This document shows, piece after piece, positions 17,342-25,943 of a stretch of DNA of 64,000 nt. The notes under the pieces were generated by a model that was not told where the DNA came from, made no database searches, and saw only the letters and a program-made list of their open reading frames with translations. The DNA lies in the NCBI GenBank assembly GCA_964431965.1, contig CAYSLU010000007.1, positions 1 through 64,000 of the forward strand. Reading direction: 5' to 3'. The DNA is from CAYSLU01 sp964431965 (GTDB taxonomy: Bacteria > Verrucomicrobiota > Kiritimatiellia > CAIKKV01 > CAYSLU01). Numbering within the stretch: position 1 is the stretch's first letter; each line of letters opens with the position of its first letter. Both the position numbers and the translations under genes were made by a program.

Positions 17342-19405
17342 ATGGACGAGTCCGGCTTCTTCTTCGCGCTCTGGTTTTCGTTCCGGGCGCTGTTTATCAC
17401 GCTCATCATCCTGTTCCTGCTGAACGGGCTGGACGACCTGTTTGTCGACTTCCTCTTCTACGGGCGCAAGCTCTACCGTCTGGTGTTCCGCCGCCGGGTC
17501 GTCGTGCCCGTCACGGTCGAACGCCTGAACGCCGTCCCCGAGCAGCCGGCCGCCATCATGATCCCGGCTTGGGACGAGTCGGCCGTCATCCGCCGGATGC
17601 TGCTCAACACCATCGGCACGCTCCACTACCGCAACTACCGCATCTTCGTCGGAACATACCCGAACGACGAGGCGACCCGGATGGAGGTCGAGAAGGTCCG
17701 CGAGATCTACGCGAACGTGGAAGCCATCGTGACCCCCGCGGACGGCCCGACGAACAAGGCGGACTGCCTGAACTGGGTCTACCAGGGAATCCGCACCTAC
17801 GAGAAGGATCACGGCATCCGGTTCGCCTACGTCGTCATGCACGACGCCGAGGACGTCGTCCACCCGCTCTCGCTCAAGTACTACAACTACCTGATCCCGC
17901 GCGTGCACTTCATCCAGCTCCCCGTCTTCCCGCTGGAGGTTAAGTGGACCAACCTGATAGTCGGCGTCTACATGGACGAGTTCGCGGAGAACCACACCAA
18001 GGACCTGAGGGCGCGCGAGATCCTGACGTCCTCGCTGCCGTGCGCGGGCGTCGGAGCGGCAGCCAGCCACGAGGCCATGGACTACCTCGCGATCGAGCAC
18101 CAGAACCAGGTGTTCGACATCGGCTCGCTCACCGAGGACTACCTGATGGGGATCAAGCTGCGGGGGTATCCCGGGCGCAAGATATTCCTCCAACAGGAAT
18201 CGGTGCGGGTCGAGGTCGTCCGGTCCGCGGGAACGGGCTCCTCGCGCGAGAAACGCGTGGTCGAGCCCATCGCCACGAGGGAGTACTTCCCCTCCACCTT
18301 TGCGGCGTCGGTGCGCCAGAAGTCACGGTGGATCCTCGGTATCGGCCTCCAGGGCTGGAAGTTCGGCTGGACCGGATCGCTCCGGGACGACTACTTCCTG
18401 TTCCGGGACCGGAAGAGCCTGGCCACCAATCTCCTCGTGGTGCTGGGATACGTGGTCGCCGCCTACTGGTTCATCTGCCGCGGCGTGGAAGTGGCTCGCC
18501 CCGGCTTGGTCATTCCGCCGCTCATCGAACCCCACGAGGTCTACTACACGATGCTGCTCGGCGTGCTCGGCCTCTTCGGATGGCGCATCGTCAATCGGAT
18601 CGCGCTGACGTGGCACATCTACGGATGGGTGCACGGCCTGCTGGCGATCCCGCGCCTGGTCGTCGGCAACATCATCAACTTCTGGGCGACCTGCCTGGCC
18701 ATCCAGCGCTACGTCGCCTCCGTCCGGCGGGGCAAGGTTCCCGAGTGGGGCAAGACCAGCCACGCCTTCCCGTCCGAGGACCAGCTCCGGGCCTACCACC
18801 GCAAGCTCGGCGACCTGCTGCTCGAACACCGCCTGATCACAACCGTTCAGCTCGACGAAGCGCTTGCGGCGCAGCGGGCCACCGGAAAGCGGCTGGGAAG
18901 CGTGCTCGTCGAGATGGGCGTGCTCTGGGATGAGGATCTCGTCTTCGCGCTCGCTCGCCAGGAAGACACGGAGGCGGTGGAAATCGATCCGTACCTGACG
19001 CCGATGGCCCTTCTGGAACTCGTCCCGAAGGATCTGGCTGACGCCCAGCGGGTCTTTCCGCTTGGCTTCGAAGGGGAAGCCGTTATATTGGCCACCGATC
19101 AGCCGGATCTGGAGCTTGCGCGCGAGGCCGCGGGGCGACGACTGGGTCGGGCGGTCACCATGCGGCGCGTGTGCGCGGCTGACTTGGATTTCGCGATCGC
19201 GCGCGCCTACGCGCCGGGCTTCGCGCCCGTGCCGGCGCCGCTGCGCTTGGGACAGCGGCTGGTGCGCAAGGGCCGCCTGTCGGATTCCGATCTGCAACAA
19301 GCGCTGCGGCGGCAGAAGCGGACGCGTCAGCGGCTTGGCGACATCCTGGTCGAGATGAATCTGATCGGCCGCGAGGAGTTGGAGCGCGAGGAGTCCGGCG
19401 CGTAG
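17342..19405 (+). CDS. nfrB: NfrB-like processive glycosyltransferase with C-terminal MshEN domains
   Basis: 687 residues, inner membrane. An N-terminal transmembrane segment (about 5-28) precedes a GT2 catalytic domain: HDAEDVVHP (167-175), TED at 264-266 and QKSRW at 326-330, the D, DxD-like, TED and QxxRW marks of processive synthases. Further transmembrane segments lie near 365-390 and 400-440. The C-terminal 200 residues carry four MshEN-type motifs, (K/R)LG-x2-L with a later L and a closing Gln or equivalent, at about 488-511, 517-540, 635-658 and 664-687; the last is truncated at the stop. MshEN motifs bind c-di-GMP. In E. coli NfrB makes a ManNAc-containing surface polymer under c-di-GMP control, phage N4's receptor. 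WecB and a GGDEF/HD-GYP protein are nearby; nfrA follows 19 bases later. Spacing after GGGGTGATGT is short. Identity strong, polymer type inferred. Confidence 0.88.
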   Translation: MDESGFFFALWFSFRALFITLIILFLLNGLDDLFVDFLFYGRKLYRLVFRRRVVVPVTVERLNAVPEQPAAIMIPAWDESAVIRRMLLNTIGTLHYRNYRIFVGTYPNDEATRMEVEKVREIYANVEAIVTPADGPTNKADCLNWVYQGIRTYEKDHGIRFAYVVMHDAEDVVHPLSLKYYNYLIPRVHFIQLPVFPLEVKWTNLIVGVYMDEFAENHTKDLRAREILTSSLPCAGVGAAASHEAMDYLAIEHQNQVFDIGSLTEDYLMGIKLRGYPGRKIFLQQESVRVEVVRSAGTGSSREKRVVEPIATREYFPSTFAASVRQKSRWILGIGLQGWKFGWTGSLRDDYFLFRDRKSLATNLLVVLGYVVAAYWFICRGVEVARPGLVIPPLIEPHEVYYTMLLGVLGLFGWRIVNRIALTWHIYGWVHGLLAIPRLVVGNIINFWATCLAIQRYVASVRRGKVPEWGKTSHAFPSEDQLRAYHRKLGDLLLEHRLITTVQLDEALAAQRATGKRLGSVLVEMGVLWDEDLVFALARQEDTEAVEIDPYLTPMALLELVPKDLADAQRVFPLGFEGEAVILATDQPDLELAREAAGRRLGRAVTMRRVCAADLDFAIARAYAPGFAPVPAPLRLGQRLVRKGRLSDSDLQQALRRQKRTRQRLGDILVEMNLIGREELEREESGA

Positions 19406-19424
19406 CCGGTCGGAGGCGACAGGG

Positions 19425-22259
19425 GTGAATCGAACGGCGTGTCTGATCGTGTTCGGGGGCCTGACCGCGGGAGCCGTCTTCGCGGGCGGACCCGAGCCGG
19501 CTGCGACCTCCATCCCGGAGCGGTCGCGGTCGTACTCCTGGCTCGAGGGCCAGCGCGTACGGTTCCGCAATGCCTCCGTCGTTCGGCGCGCCAATGCGGC
19601 CGTCGAAGCGCACGACCTGGCGCTCGCCGAGCGGAGCTTCGTCGAAGCGCTCGGCAACGACCCCGCCAACAACGAGCTCAAGCTGTCGCTCATCCGCGTT
19701 TACGATCAGGAAGGCAAGACCGAAGCCGGCATCGCCCTCTGCGACGAACTGCTCCGCGAGTACCCGCGGTTCCTCGACGCCCACCTGTACAAAGGGTACA
19801 TGGCGCTGCGCGCCGCCAACTACCCGGTCGCCGCGCAGGCGCTTGAGCGCGCGCTGCAGATCGCCCCGCCGGAGTTCGGCCGGATGAGCGAGATCAGCCG
19901 GGACCTGGTGGAGACCTACACGCGCGCGGGCGAACTCGCCCGAGCCGAGGATTTCGGCCGGCGGATGCTCGCCCGTCAGGACAGCCTGCGCGTTCGAGTC
20001 CTGCTCGCCGAGTCCGCCATGCGGAGAGGAGAGTGGGCGGACGCCATCACGCACCTCGACCGCGCTGCGGCCCTGGCCCGCGAGACGGGCGATGCCGCAC
20101 TCATCGCCGTACGCCGGGGCTATGTCCTGACGAACCTCGGACGCCTCCAGGACGCGAACGCGGCGCTGACCGGCGTGCTGGCGAAAGGCGGGCTGACGCC
20201 CGAGCTCGAAATCGAGGCGACGTACGAGCTGGCACAGGTCGCGCGGAACCAGAACAACGACGCCCGCTATTTCGCGCTCATGGACCGCGTCCTCGGCAAG
20301 CGCGCCAAGCCGGAGTTCTTCTGGGAGTACGCCAATCGCCTGTACTTGGCCAGACGCTACGAGGCGGCGGCCAAGATGTTCGAGCGGAGCCTCGACGGCG
20401 AGAAGGACGAGGCCCGCGCACGCCAGACCTGCCAGACGATCGCCGACCTGTGCCTGCTGACCGAACGCCCCGACGACGCCCGGATCTGGCTGAGGAAGGC
20501 GCTGCAGCACGGCCCGGCGGACGATGCATGGTCGATGGGCATGGCGCGCGTCGACTACCAGACGGCGAACTACACGTCTTGCGTGGACCGCCTGCTCGCG
20601 GTCGGCGCGTCGAACGACGTGACGCGGCTCTACCTCGGGTTCTCGTTCTACCAGATGGGCATGCCCGGCCTCGCGCTGCACCACATGAACCAGGTCCGCG
20701 CGCCAGAGGCGCTGGCGGAGCCCGAGCAGCTCACGTTCTTCGCCAACCGCGCCTTCCTGCACTTCGATCAGGACTTGTACGCGGAGGCACTGTCCGACGT
20801 GGATCGGGCCCTGGCCATCAGGCGAAGCAGCGACCTCGAGCTGGTCCGCGTGAAGACGATGATGCGCCTCCAGCGCTATCGCGAAGCTCGCGAGGCCGGC
20901 CTTCAGGTGGAGCGGCGGCTGGCGGAGGCACGGGCCGCCAGCACGGAGACGGCGGCCGCCCCGGCCGAGACAAACGCGCCGGCGCTGCAGCCGAGCGACC
21001 TCGACACAACCTTTGACGCTCGCATCGCGGAGTTGATCGGCACCTGCTCGCTGCGGATGAACGAGCACGACGAGGCCATCCGCCAGCTCTCGGATGCCAT
21101 CCGGCGCGACCCGGCATCGGCCGACCCCTACTTTCTGCGCGGGCTGGCCTACATGAAGGCGGGCAAGTTCAAGGAGGCGCGCGTCGATTTCGACGACTAC
21201 CAGACCCGGATATCCTCGGTTCCCGGGATCTTCTGGGGCGACTACGCAAACGTCGCCGGCCGGCTGGGTGAATATGATCGGGGCATTGCGGCCCTGACCA
21301 ACTCGCTCCGCCTCTACCCGGTCGATGTGGACGCACTGGAGGAGTCCGGGTACCAGAACATGAAGGCGCCGAATCGGAAGGAGGCGCGCCGCGCCTTCCG
21401 GGGAGCCGTCGAAACGTACTCCAAGGTGATTCCCTATCTGAGCGGGCCGGAAGCTCAGGAGTACACGGAAAGCCGGCTGGCCGCCAAGAGGGAGTACTCG
21501 AAGCTGGACAAGACCTGGAGCGTCCAAGGCTACTTCACGAAGACAGAGCTGAACGACCACCAGAAAGCGCCGCTCGCGACCCTCGAAGGCGCGCTGCCGT
21601 CGCAGGCCGGCGCCTACGCCGGCTACCGGCCGCCCGTCCTCGGATTCCGAAACGAGCGCACGCTCGATGTGTTCGCGCGCATCATGGCGAACTTCGAGCG
21701 CCGCTCCTGGCGCCTCGATCCGGACTCGTACCAGGGAGGGGTCGGTGCGGTTTACAAGCCGATCCGGATCGCGAACTACGCGACCTCGTTCGAGCGCCTG
21801 TTCAAGATCGGCGACAACGCCGAGAACAACTGGCTCTGGCGCAACATGGCCACGTGGGAGCACGGCGAGAAGCCCCTGCGCGAGCGGAACTGGTGGCCCG
21901 CCGGCCGGTTGTACGGCGAAGTCAGCTACTTCCTGGACGACGAGCGCCGGTGGATCTACTACCTGGACGGCCGCGCCGGCCTCTCGCTCAATGTGGCCCG
22001 CAAGGCGGTCCTGACCGCACCGCAGGGCATCGCCGTCGCCCGCTACCAATCGAACGACGAGACGGGCAGCGGCACCTACACCATGGCCGGAGTCGGCGCC
22101 AATCTGCGATTCCACGAGCGCGAAAAGGAACTGGTCACCGAGCGCTGGTATGTGGACGTGTTCGGGCACTACGTCTGGGGGCATTTCCGGGAAATCCCGG
22201 ACGGTCTCGAGAAGCGCTCGTTCGACGGCCTGATGTTCGGCGTGAACGTGGTGAAGTGA
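19425..22259 (+). CDS. nfrA: NfrA-like outer-membrane TPR/beta-barrel exporter
   Basis: 944 residues, GTG start with GGAGG eight bases upstream. A signal peptide (AGAVFA-GG) leads into tetratricopeptide-type helical repeats through about residue 680, interrupted by an Ala/Pro-rich spacer near 501-525 (STETAAAPAETNAPA). From about residue 695 (KTWSVQGYFTKTELN) the sequence turns to the alternating, aromatic-rich strands of the bacteriophage N4 adsorption protein A C-terminal domain, ending in a barrel-like stretch with GLMFGVNVVK. E. coli NfrA is about 990 residues, so this is full-length. Role by family: an outer-membrane channel that, with periplasmic TPRs, passes the NfrB polymer to the surface, and in E. 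coli the N4 phage receptor partner. Start and operon spacing fit nfrB; DUF4434 follows at 22268. Confidence 0.87.
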   Translation: MNRTACLIVFGGLTAGAVFAGGPEPAATSIPERSRSYSWLEGQRVRFRNASVVRRANAAVEAHDLALAERSFVEALGNDPANNELKLSLIRVYDQEGKTEAGIALCDELLREYPRFLDAHLYKGYMALRAANYPVAAQALERALQIAPPEFGRMSEISRDLVETYTRAGELARAEDFGRRMLARQDSLRVRVLLAESAMRRGEWADAITHLDRAAALARETGDAALIAVRRGYVLTNLGRLQDANAALTGVLAKGGLTPELEIEATYELAQVARNQNNDARYFALMDRVLGKRAKPEFFWEYANRLYLARRYEAAAKMFERSLDGEKDEARARQTCQTIADLCLLTERPDDARIWLRKALQHGPADDAWSMGMARVDYQTANYTSCVDRLLAVGASNDVTRLYLGFSFYQMGMPGLALHHMNQVRAPEALAEPEQLTFFANRAFLHFDQDLYAEALSDVDRALAIRRSSDLELVRVKTMMRLQRYREAREAGLQVERRLAEARAASTETAAAPAETNAPALQPSDLDTTFDARIAELIGTCSLRMNEHDEAIRQLSDAIRRDPASADPYFLRGLAYMKAGKFKEARVDFDDYQTRISSVPGIFWGDYANVAGRLGEYDRGIAALTNSLRLYPVDVDALEESGYQNMKAPNRKEARRAFRGAVETYSKVIPYLSGPEAQEYTESRLAAKREYSKLDKTWSVQGYFTKTELNDHQKAPLATLEGALPSQAGAYAGYRPPVLGFRNERTLDVFARIMANFERRSWRLDPDSYQGGVGAVYKPIRIANYATSFERLFKIGDNAENNWLWRNMATWEHGEKPLRERNWWPAGRLYGEVSYFLDDERRWIYYLDGRAGLSLNVARKAVLTAPQGIAVARYQSNDETGSGTYTMAGVGANLRFHEREKELVTERWYVDVFGHYVWGHFREIPDGLEKRSFDGLMFGVNVVK

Positions 22260-22267
22260 GGCATCCC

Positions 22268-23281
22268 GTGCGGTCTATTCTTTCCATCGGCATTTCGACG
22301 GCAGCCCTAGCGATCCTGCTGGCGGCGCAACCCGCACCGGCTCCAGCCGGAGACCTCTCCGGCACCTTCATCCAGCTCAACCGCGCCGCGGCGGCCCGAA
22401 CCGTCGCCCAGTGGCAGGAAGACCTGGACCAGATGTCTCGCGTCGGAATCCGCACGCTCATCGTGCAATGGTCGGCCGAGGATGGAATCGCCTACTTCCG
22501 GGGCGATCTGCCGGATCCCGAGAAGCATGACGCCCTTGAGCGCCTCTTCGAAGCCGCCCGCGGGCGGGATATGGCCATCCATCTCGGCCTGCGGTCGCGC
22601 CGGGACTACTGGACCCAGCTGAGCGCACGCGACATCGTCCTTCGGGACTATCTTCTGGTGCGCATCGGCGAGAACGAGCAGGTCCAGAAGGCACTGCTGA
22701 AGCAGTTCGGCAAGCGGCCCGAGTTGGCCGGGTACTACATCCCCGACGAGATCGACGACCTCAACTGGCGCACCCCGGGCCGCATCGCGATTGTCCGCGG
22801 CTACCTCGACCTCATGTGCCGCCGGATCCGGGCGAACGACCCCAAGCGGGAGATCAGCGTGAGCGCCTTCTGCCGCAGCCGCACGGATCCGCACGTGTTC
22901 GCGAAGAACCTGCTCGCCATCGCCGGAACAAACGCCTTGGACCACGTCATCATCCAGGACGGCACCGGCGTAGGGGATCCCTCGCCGCGCTATGCTCCGA
23001 TCTACTTCCAAGCGCTCGCCGACACGTGGACCGTGGAGCGGCCGAACCTCTGGTGCGCAGTGGAGGCGTTCCAGCAGAAATCGACCAGCGCCGAGGATTT
23101 CCGGGCCGCTCCCGCTCCCTTCGTTCGCCTCGATCAGCAGGTGCGCAGCGCGGCCCCGCACTTCCAGCAGCTCGTGCTGTTCTCGTTCCTCGACTACATG
23201 GACCCGGATCTGAGCGAGGAATCCGCCGCGCTCTACAACGGCTTCGTCAACCGGAAGCCCTCGCCGCCCGCGAACCGGTAG
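22268..23281 (+). CDS. Exported DUF4434-like protein of the nfr operon
   Basis: 337 residues, GTG start chosen with TGAGG six bases upstream (another GTG lies four codons earlier). A signal peptide (SILSIGISTAALAILLAAQ) directs it to the periplasm. The rest resembles DUF4434 proteins: a (beta/alpha) barrel-like pattern with GTFIQLNRAAA, LIVQWSAEDG, LGLRSRRDYW and YYIPDEIDD. From memory the E. coli nfrAB neighbour ybcH is also a DUF4434 protein, which, if right, makes this a conserved third component, perhaps a periplasmic hydrolase that trims or edits the polymer. That job is inference; the acidic residues in YIPDEIDD are candidates only. It starts 8 bases after nfrA. Confidence 0.75.
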   Translation: MRSILSIGISTAALAILLAAQPAPAPAGDLSGTFIQLNRAAAARTVAQWQEDLDQMSRVGIRTLIVQWSAEDGIAYFRGDLPDPEKHDALERLFEAARGRDMAIHLGLRSRRDYWTQLSARDIVLRDYLLVRIGENEQVQKALLKQFGKRPELAGYYIPDEIDDLNWRTPGRIAIVRGYLDLMCRRIRANDPKREISVSAFCRSRTDPHVFAKNLLAIAGTNALDHVIIQDGTGVGDPSPRYAPIYFQALADTWTVERPNLWCAVEAFQQKSTSAEDFRAAPAPFVRLDQQVRSAAPHFQQLVLFSFLDYMDPDLSEESAALYNGFVNRKPSPPANR

Positions 23282-23429
23282 CGGCGCCCGCTCCCCTCGC
23301 CGCTTCACGGTGCCGCCCCCAACGCTGCAGCTCCGGCAAGCCCCTCCCCGGCTCTTGCGCGGTGGATCCGGCTGCCTCGGCCCGACCAAGCGGTGCCGCA
23401 CGCTCCCGTCGCCGGCCCTTCCGCGCGCC

Positions 23430-23453
23430 CATTGCTCTGTCGCACATTGCTCT
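23430..23453. repeat. Short direct repeat in the gap before the triplicated protein
   Basis: CATTGCTCT occurs at 23430-23438 and again at 23445-23453 in the 252-base gap, 15 bases apart, just ahead of a putative promoter. Spacing of about one and a half helical turns would suit an activator, but the repeat is short. Confidence 0.35.
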
Positions 23454-23481
23454 TGCGCGTGTCCCCATCGGGATGTAGTTT
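23453..23481 (+). promoter_or_regulatory. Putative promoter of the triplicated exported protein
   Basis: TTGCGC (23453-23458) and TAGTTT (23476-23481) are 17 bases apart; the ATG follows at 23534. The -10 match is poor. Confidence 0.35.
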
Positions 23482-23533
23482 TCGACCGGGAGGGAGCGAA
23501 ATGCGTCACGCTGCAACCGGGAGGAGGTGCACG

Positions 23534-25939
23534 ATGAAAGCATGCCTGCTGTCCGCCTGTGTGTTGATCGCCGCGGCATATGCTCCTGGCGCATCGGCTG
23601 ACTGGGAACCGGGGCAGACAAACAAGATGCACTACCCTCAGCTGCCCGACTTGGGGTCGACCGGCATCGACATCGAGGCCACGACCAATTTCGTGCTGGC
23701 CGACGACTTCCGGTGCACGGAAAGCGGGCCGATCACAAACATCCACATCTGGGGCTCGTGGCTCGGCGACCTCGCGGATCCGACGCCGGTGTTCACGTTG
23801 AGCCTCCATGCGGACGTCCCGCCCGGCGACGGCTATCCGTATAGCAGGCCGGGAGAGACGCTGTGGGTGCGGACGTTCACGCCGGGGCTCTATGCGGACC
23901 GGATATACGCGAGCCAGATCGAGGAGGGATGGATGACCCCTCCATCTGCCTACGTGTTCCCGGGCGACACCGTATGCCATCAGTACAGCTTCCCGGTGCC
24001 CGCCGGCGCGGCTTTCACGCAGGAGGTCGGAACCATCTACTGGCTGGACGTTCAGGTCTCGACGAGCAACCGATTCGGCTGGAAGACCGCTGTGTTCCCT
24101 CCGCACTTCAACGATGACGCCGTGTGGGCGCTCGGGCGCGAACCGGGGCCGTTCGCCTGGCAGCCGCTCGTCTACCCGCCGCAACACTCCCAGCACGGAC
24201 AGAGCATCGACCTCGCCTTCGTTATCGATGGCGGCACCAATGATGCCTCGGAGGAGCGGCCGGCGCCCTCGCTCTGCCTCGTGTGGAGCCAGCCGATCGA
24301 CACGGAGGCCGGACTTGACGTCGAGTCCGCCCGCTTCAAGGGAGCGCCGCCGACGTCCGGGCTGCGCGTAGCGGACGACTGGATGGGGGACGGACGGCCG
24401 ATCGTGGCGGCACGATGGTGGGGCTCGTACCTCCACTGGCAGGAGGGCACGCCTGGCGCCGTCAGTCCGCCACTGAGCCCGCGCCCGTTGGGCTTCGAGC
24501 TCACATGGTGGACGGACGTGCCCGCCACCGGGAGCTTGTTCTCGACGCCGGGCCTGCCCCTTGAGACCAACTACGTCGCGCTGCTACCGTTCGGCACAAG
24601 CTCGGTCGGCATGGTCACGGAGACCTACGCCTGCGATACGGATCTCGCGGAGTTCGGAACGAACGGCTTCGAACACGAGTTCGAATACCGCGTCGATCTG
24701 ACGAACAGTTCGTGGCGGGGGATTGGAAAAGAAGGGGCTGTCTGCTGGTTCAGCGTCGAAGCCATCTATCCCCCGCCCCAGGCAGCCCCCTCCAACACGT
24801 GGGGCTGGACGACCACGCATCCGCTCCAGAACTGGAACGATGACGCCGCCCGCTGGCAAGGCACGGCTTGGACCGAGTTGCGGCATCCCCTCCCCGAATG
24901 GCAGAGCCTGCCGCACCAGCCCTACGCCGGCGAGTCGGCCAACATGGCCTTCGAGCTGCTCACGGACATCTGCCCCAGGCGGGACGCCAAGTGGCATCAG
25001 CCTCCCGACATGGAGTTCGGCGTGAACATGGAGTCGTACAAGGTGGCCAGCGATCCGGCCGGCGCAGCGCGGCCGCTCCGGGCCGATGACTTCGTGTCCG
25101 ACGGGCGCCGGATCACCGACGTCCACTGGTGGGGCTCGTACATCGGGTATATGGAGACGGTCTCGAACGCCGTTCCTCCGCCTTCTCTGCCCTCGGAGCA
25201 GCCGCTCGGGTTCCTCCTGAGCTGGCACACCGACATCCCCGCCGGCAACCCGATCCCCTACAGCCGACCGGGCCCCGCGATCACCAACCTGTTCGTGCCG
25301 ATCGCGCGGTGCCACGAGGTCTACTACGGACCGGTCCGCCAGGACTGGAGCGGCGTGCCCGTCGAGACGTGGGAACACGAGTACCAGTACTACGCCGACC
25401 TGCTCGACCCCGACCTCGGAGGGCCGTGGTACGAGTCGAACGGCGTCATCTACTGGCTTAACGTGCAGGCGGTCTTCCCGGCGGGGTGGTACCCGGGCGA
25501 CGGATCGCACCGCGGATGGGGGTGGAAGACCACGCCCCCCGCCAACCAGTGGAACGACCGCTCGGTGGTCTCGACCAACTGGGACCAGGGACAGCCCGCG
25601 TGGAAGCCGGCGCACTACCCGCTCGGTCACCCGTTCCACCCGCTCGATCTGCCGCTTGATCTCGCGTTTGAACTGACGACGGACCAGATCCGGACCAACT
25701 GGCCCGGCGGTTCTCCCCTGAGCATCCGCGCGATCCGGATTCCGGGGCAGGCAAGTGTGGGCTCGGTGGGTGACGCCGGCGCCGGAGTGCAGGTGCTGCA
25801 GGGGGCAACCAACCTCGCGGGCTCGCCCGCCTGGGTCAACCTGAGCACGAACCCTGTCCCACGGCCGTCGCCGTACACGAACTGGTGGACGGACCGGCCG
25901 GCGACAAACGTGCATTTCTACCGCGTGCGGCAGCAGTAG
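23534..25939 (+). CDS. Exported protein with three ~220-residue repeats (DUF7901-like)
   Basis: 801 residues, signal peptide ending APGASA-DW. Three copies of one unit lie at about residues 23-239, 248-481 and 485-719 (23600-24250, 24275-24975, 24985-25690). Each starts with a Trp/Gln-rich segment, then an ADD-x-F/W-MxDGRxIxxxxWWGS-type core ((D)DF or DDW, then WWGS or IWGS) and an SxHTD/WTDVPA stretch, and closes with an ALGREPG.. or QxWNDR/D-A segment. I recall this pattern as DUF7901-type exported proteins of PVC bacteria, but the name is uncertain. A C-terminal tail (about 720-801) follows. No anchor is seen; role unknown. Start: ATG at 23534 with GGAGG close upstream; an ATG at 23501 with GGGAGGGAG is nearly as good. 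Confidence 0.75.
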   Translation: MKACLLSACVLIAAAYAPGASADWEPGQTNKMHYPQLPDLGSTGIDIEATTNFVLADDFRCTESGPITNIHIWGSWLGDLADPTPVFTLSLHADVPPGDGYPYSRPGETLWVRTFTPGLYADRIYASQIEEGWMTPPSAYVFPGDTVCHQYSFPVPAGAAFTQEVGTIYWLDVQVSTSNRFGWKTAVFPPHFNDDAVWALGREPGPFAWQPLVYPPQHSQHGQSIDLAFVIDGGTNDASEERPAPSLCLVWSQPIDTEAGLDVESARFKGAPPTSGLRVADDWMGDGRPIVAARWWGSYLHWQEGTPGAVSPPLSPRPLGFELTWWTDVPATGSLFSTPGLPLETNYVALLPFGTSSVGMVTETYACDTDLAEFGTNGFEHEFEYRVDLTNSSWRGIGKEGAVCWFSVEAIYPPPQAAPSNTWGWTTTHPLQNWNDDAARWQGTAWTELRHPLPEWQSLPHQPYAGESANMAFELLTDICPRRDAKWHQPPDMEFGVNMESYKVASDPAGAARPLRADDFVSDGRRITDVHWWGSYIGYMETVSNAVPPPSLPSEQPLGFLLSWHTDIPAGNPIPYSRPGPAITNLFVPIARCHEVYYGPVRQDWSGVPVETWEHEYQYYADLLDPDLGGPWYESNGVIYWLNVQAVFPAGWYPGDGSHRGWGWKTTPPANQWNDRSVVSTNWDQGQPAWKPAHYPLGHPFHPLDLPLDLAFELTTDQIRTNWPGGSPLSIRAIRIPGQASVGSVGDAGAGVQVLQGATNLAGSPAWVNLSTNPVPRPSPYTNWWTDRPATNVHFYRVRQQ

Positions 25940-25943
25940 CGGG

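Noticed and set aside
19155..22184. 1009-residue open frame antisense to nfrB and nfrA
   Set aside because: Arg/Val/His-rich shadow; the plus strand has conserved motifs throughout.
12491..23281. nfrA/nfrB as signs of a phage N4-like prophage
   Set aside because: These are host receptor genes; no integrase, capsid, terminase or tail gene is present.
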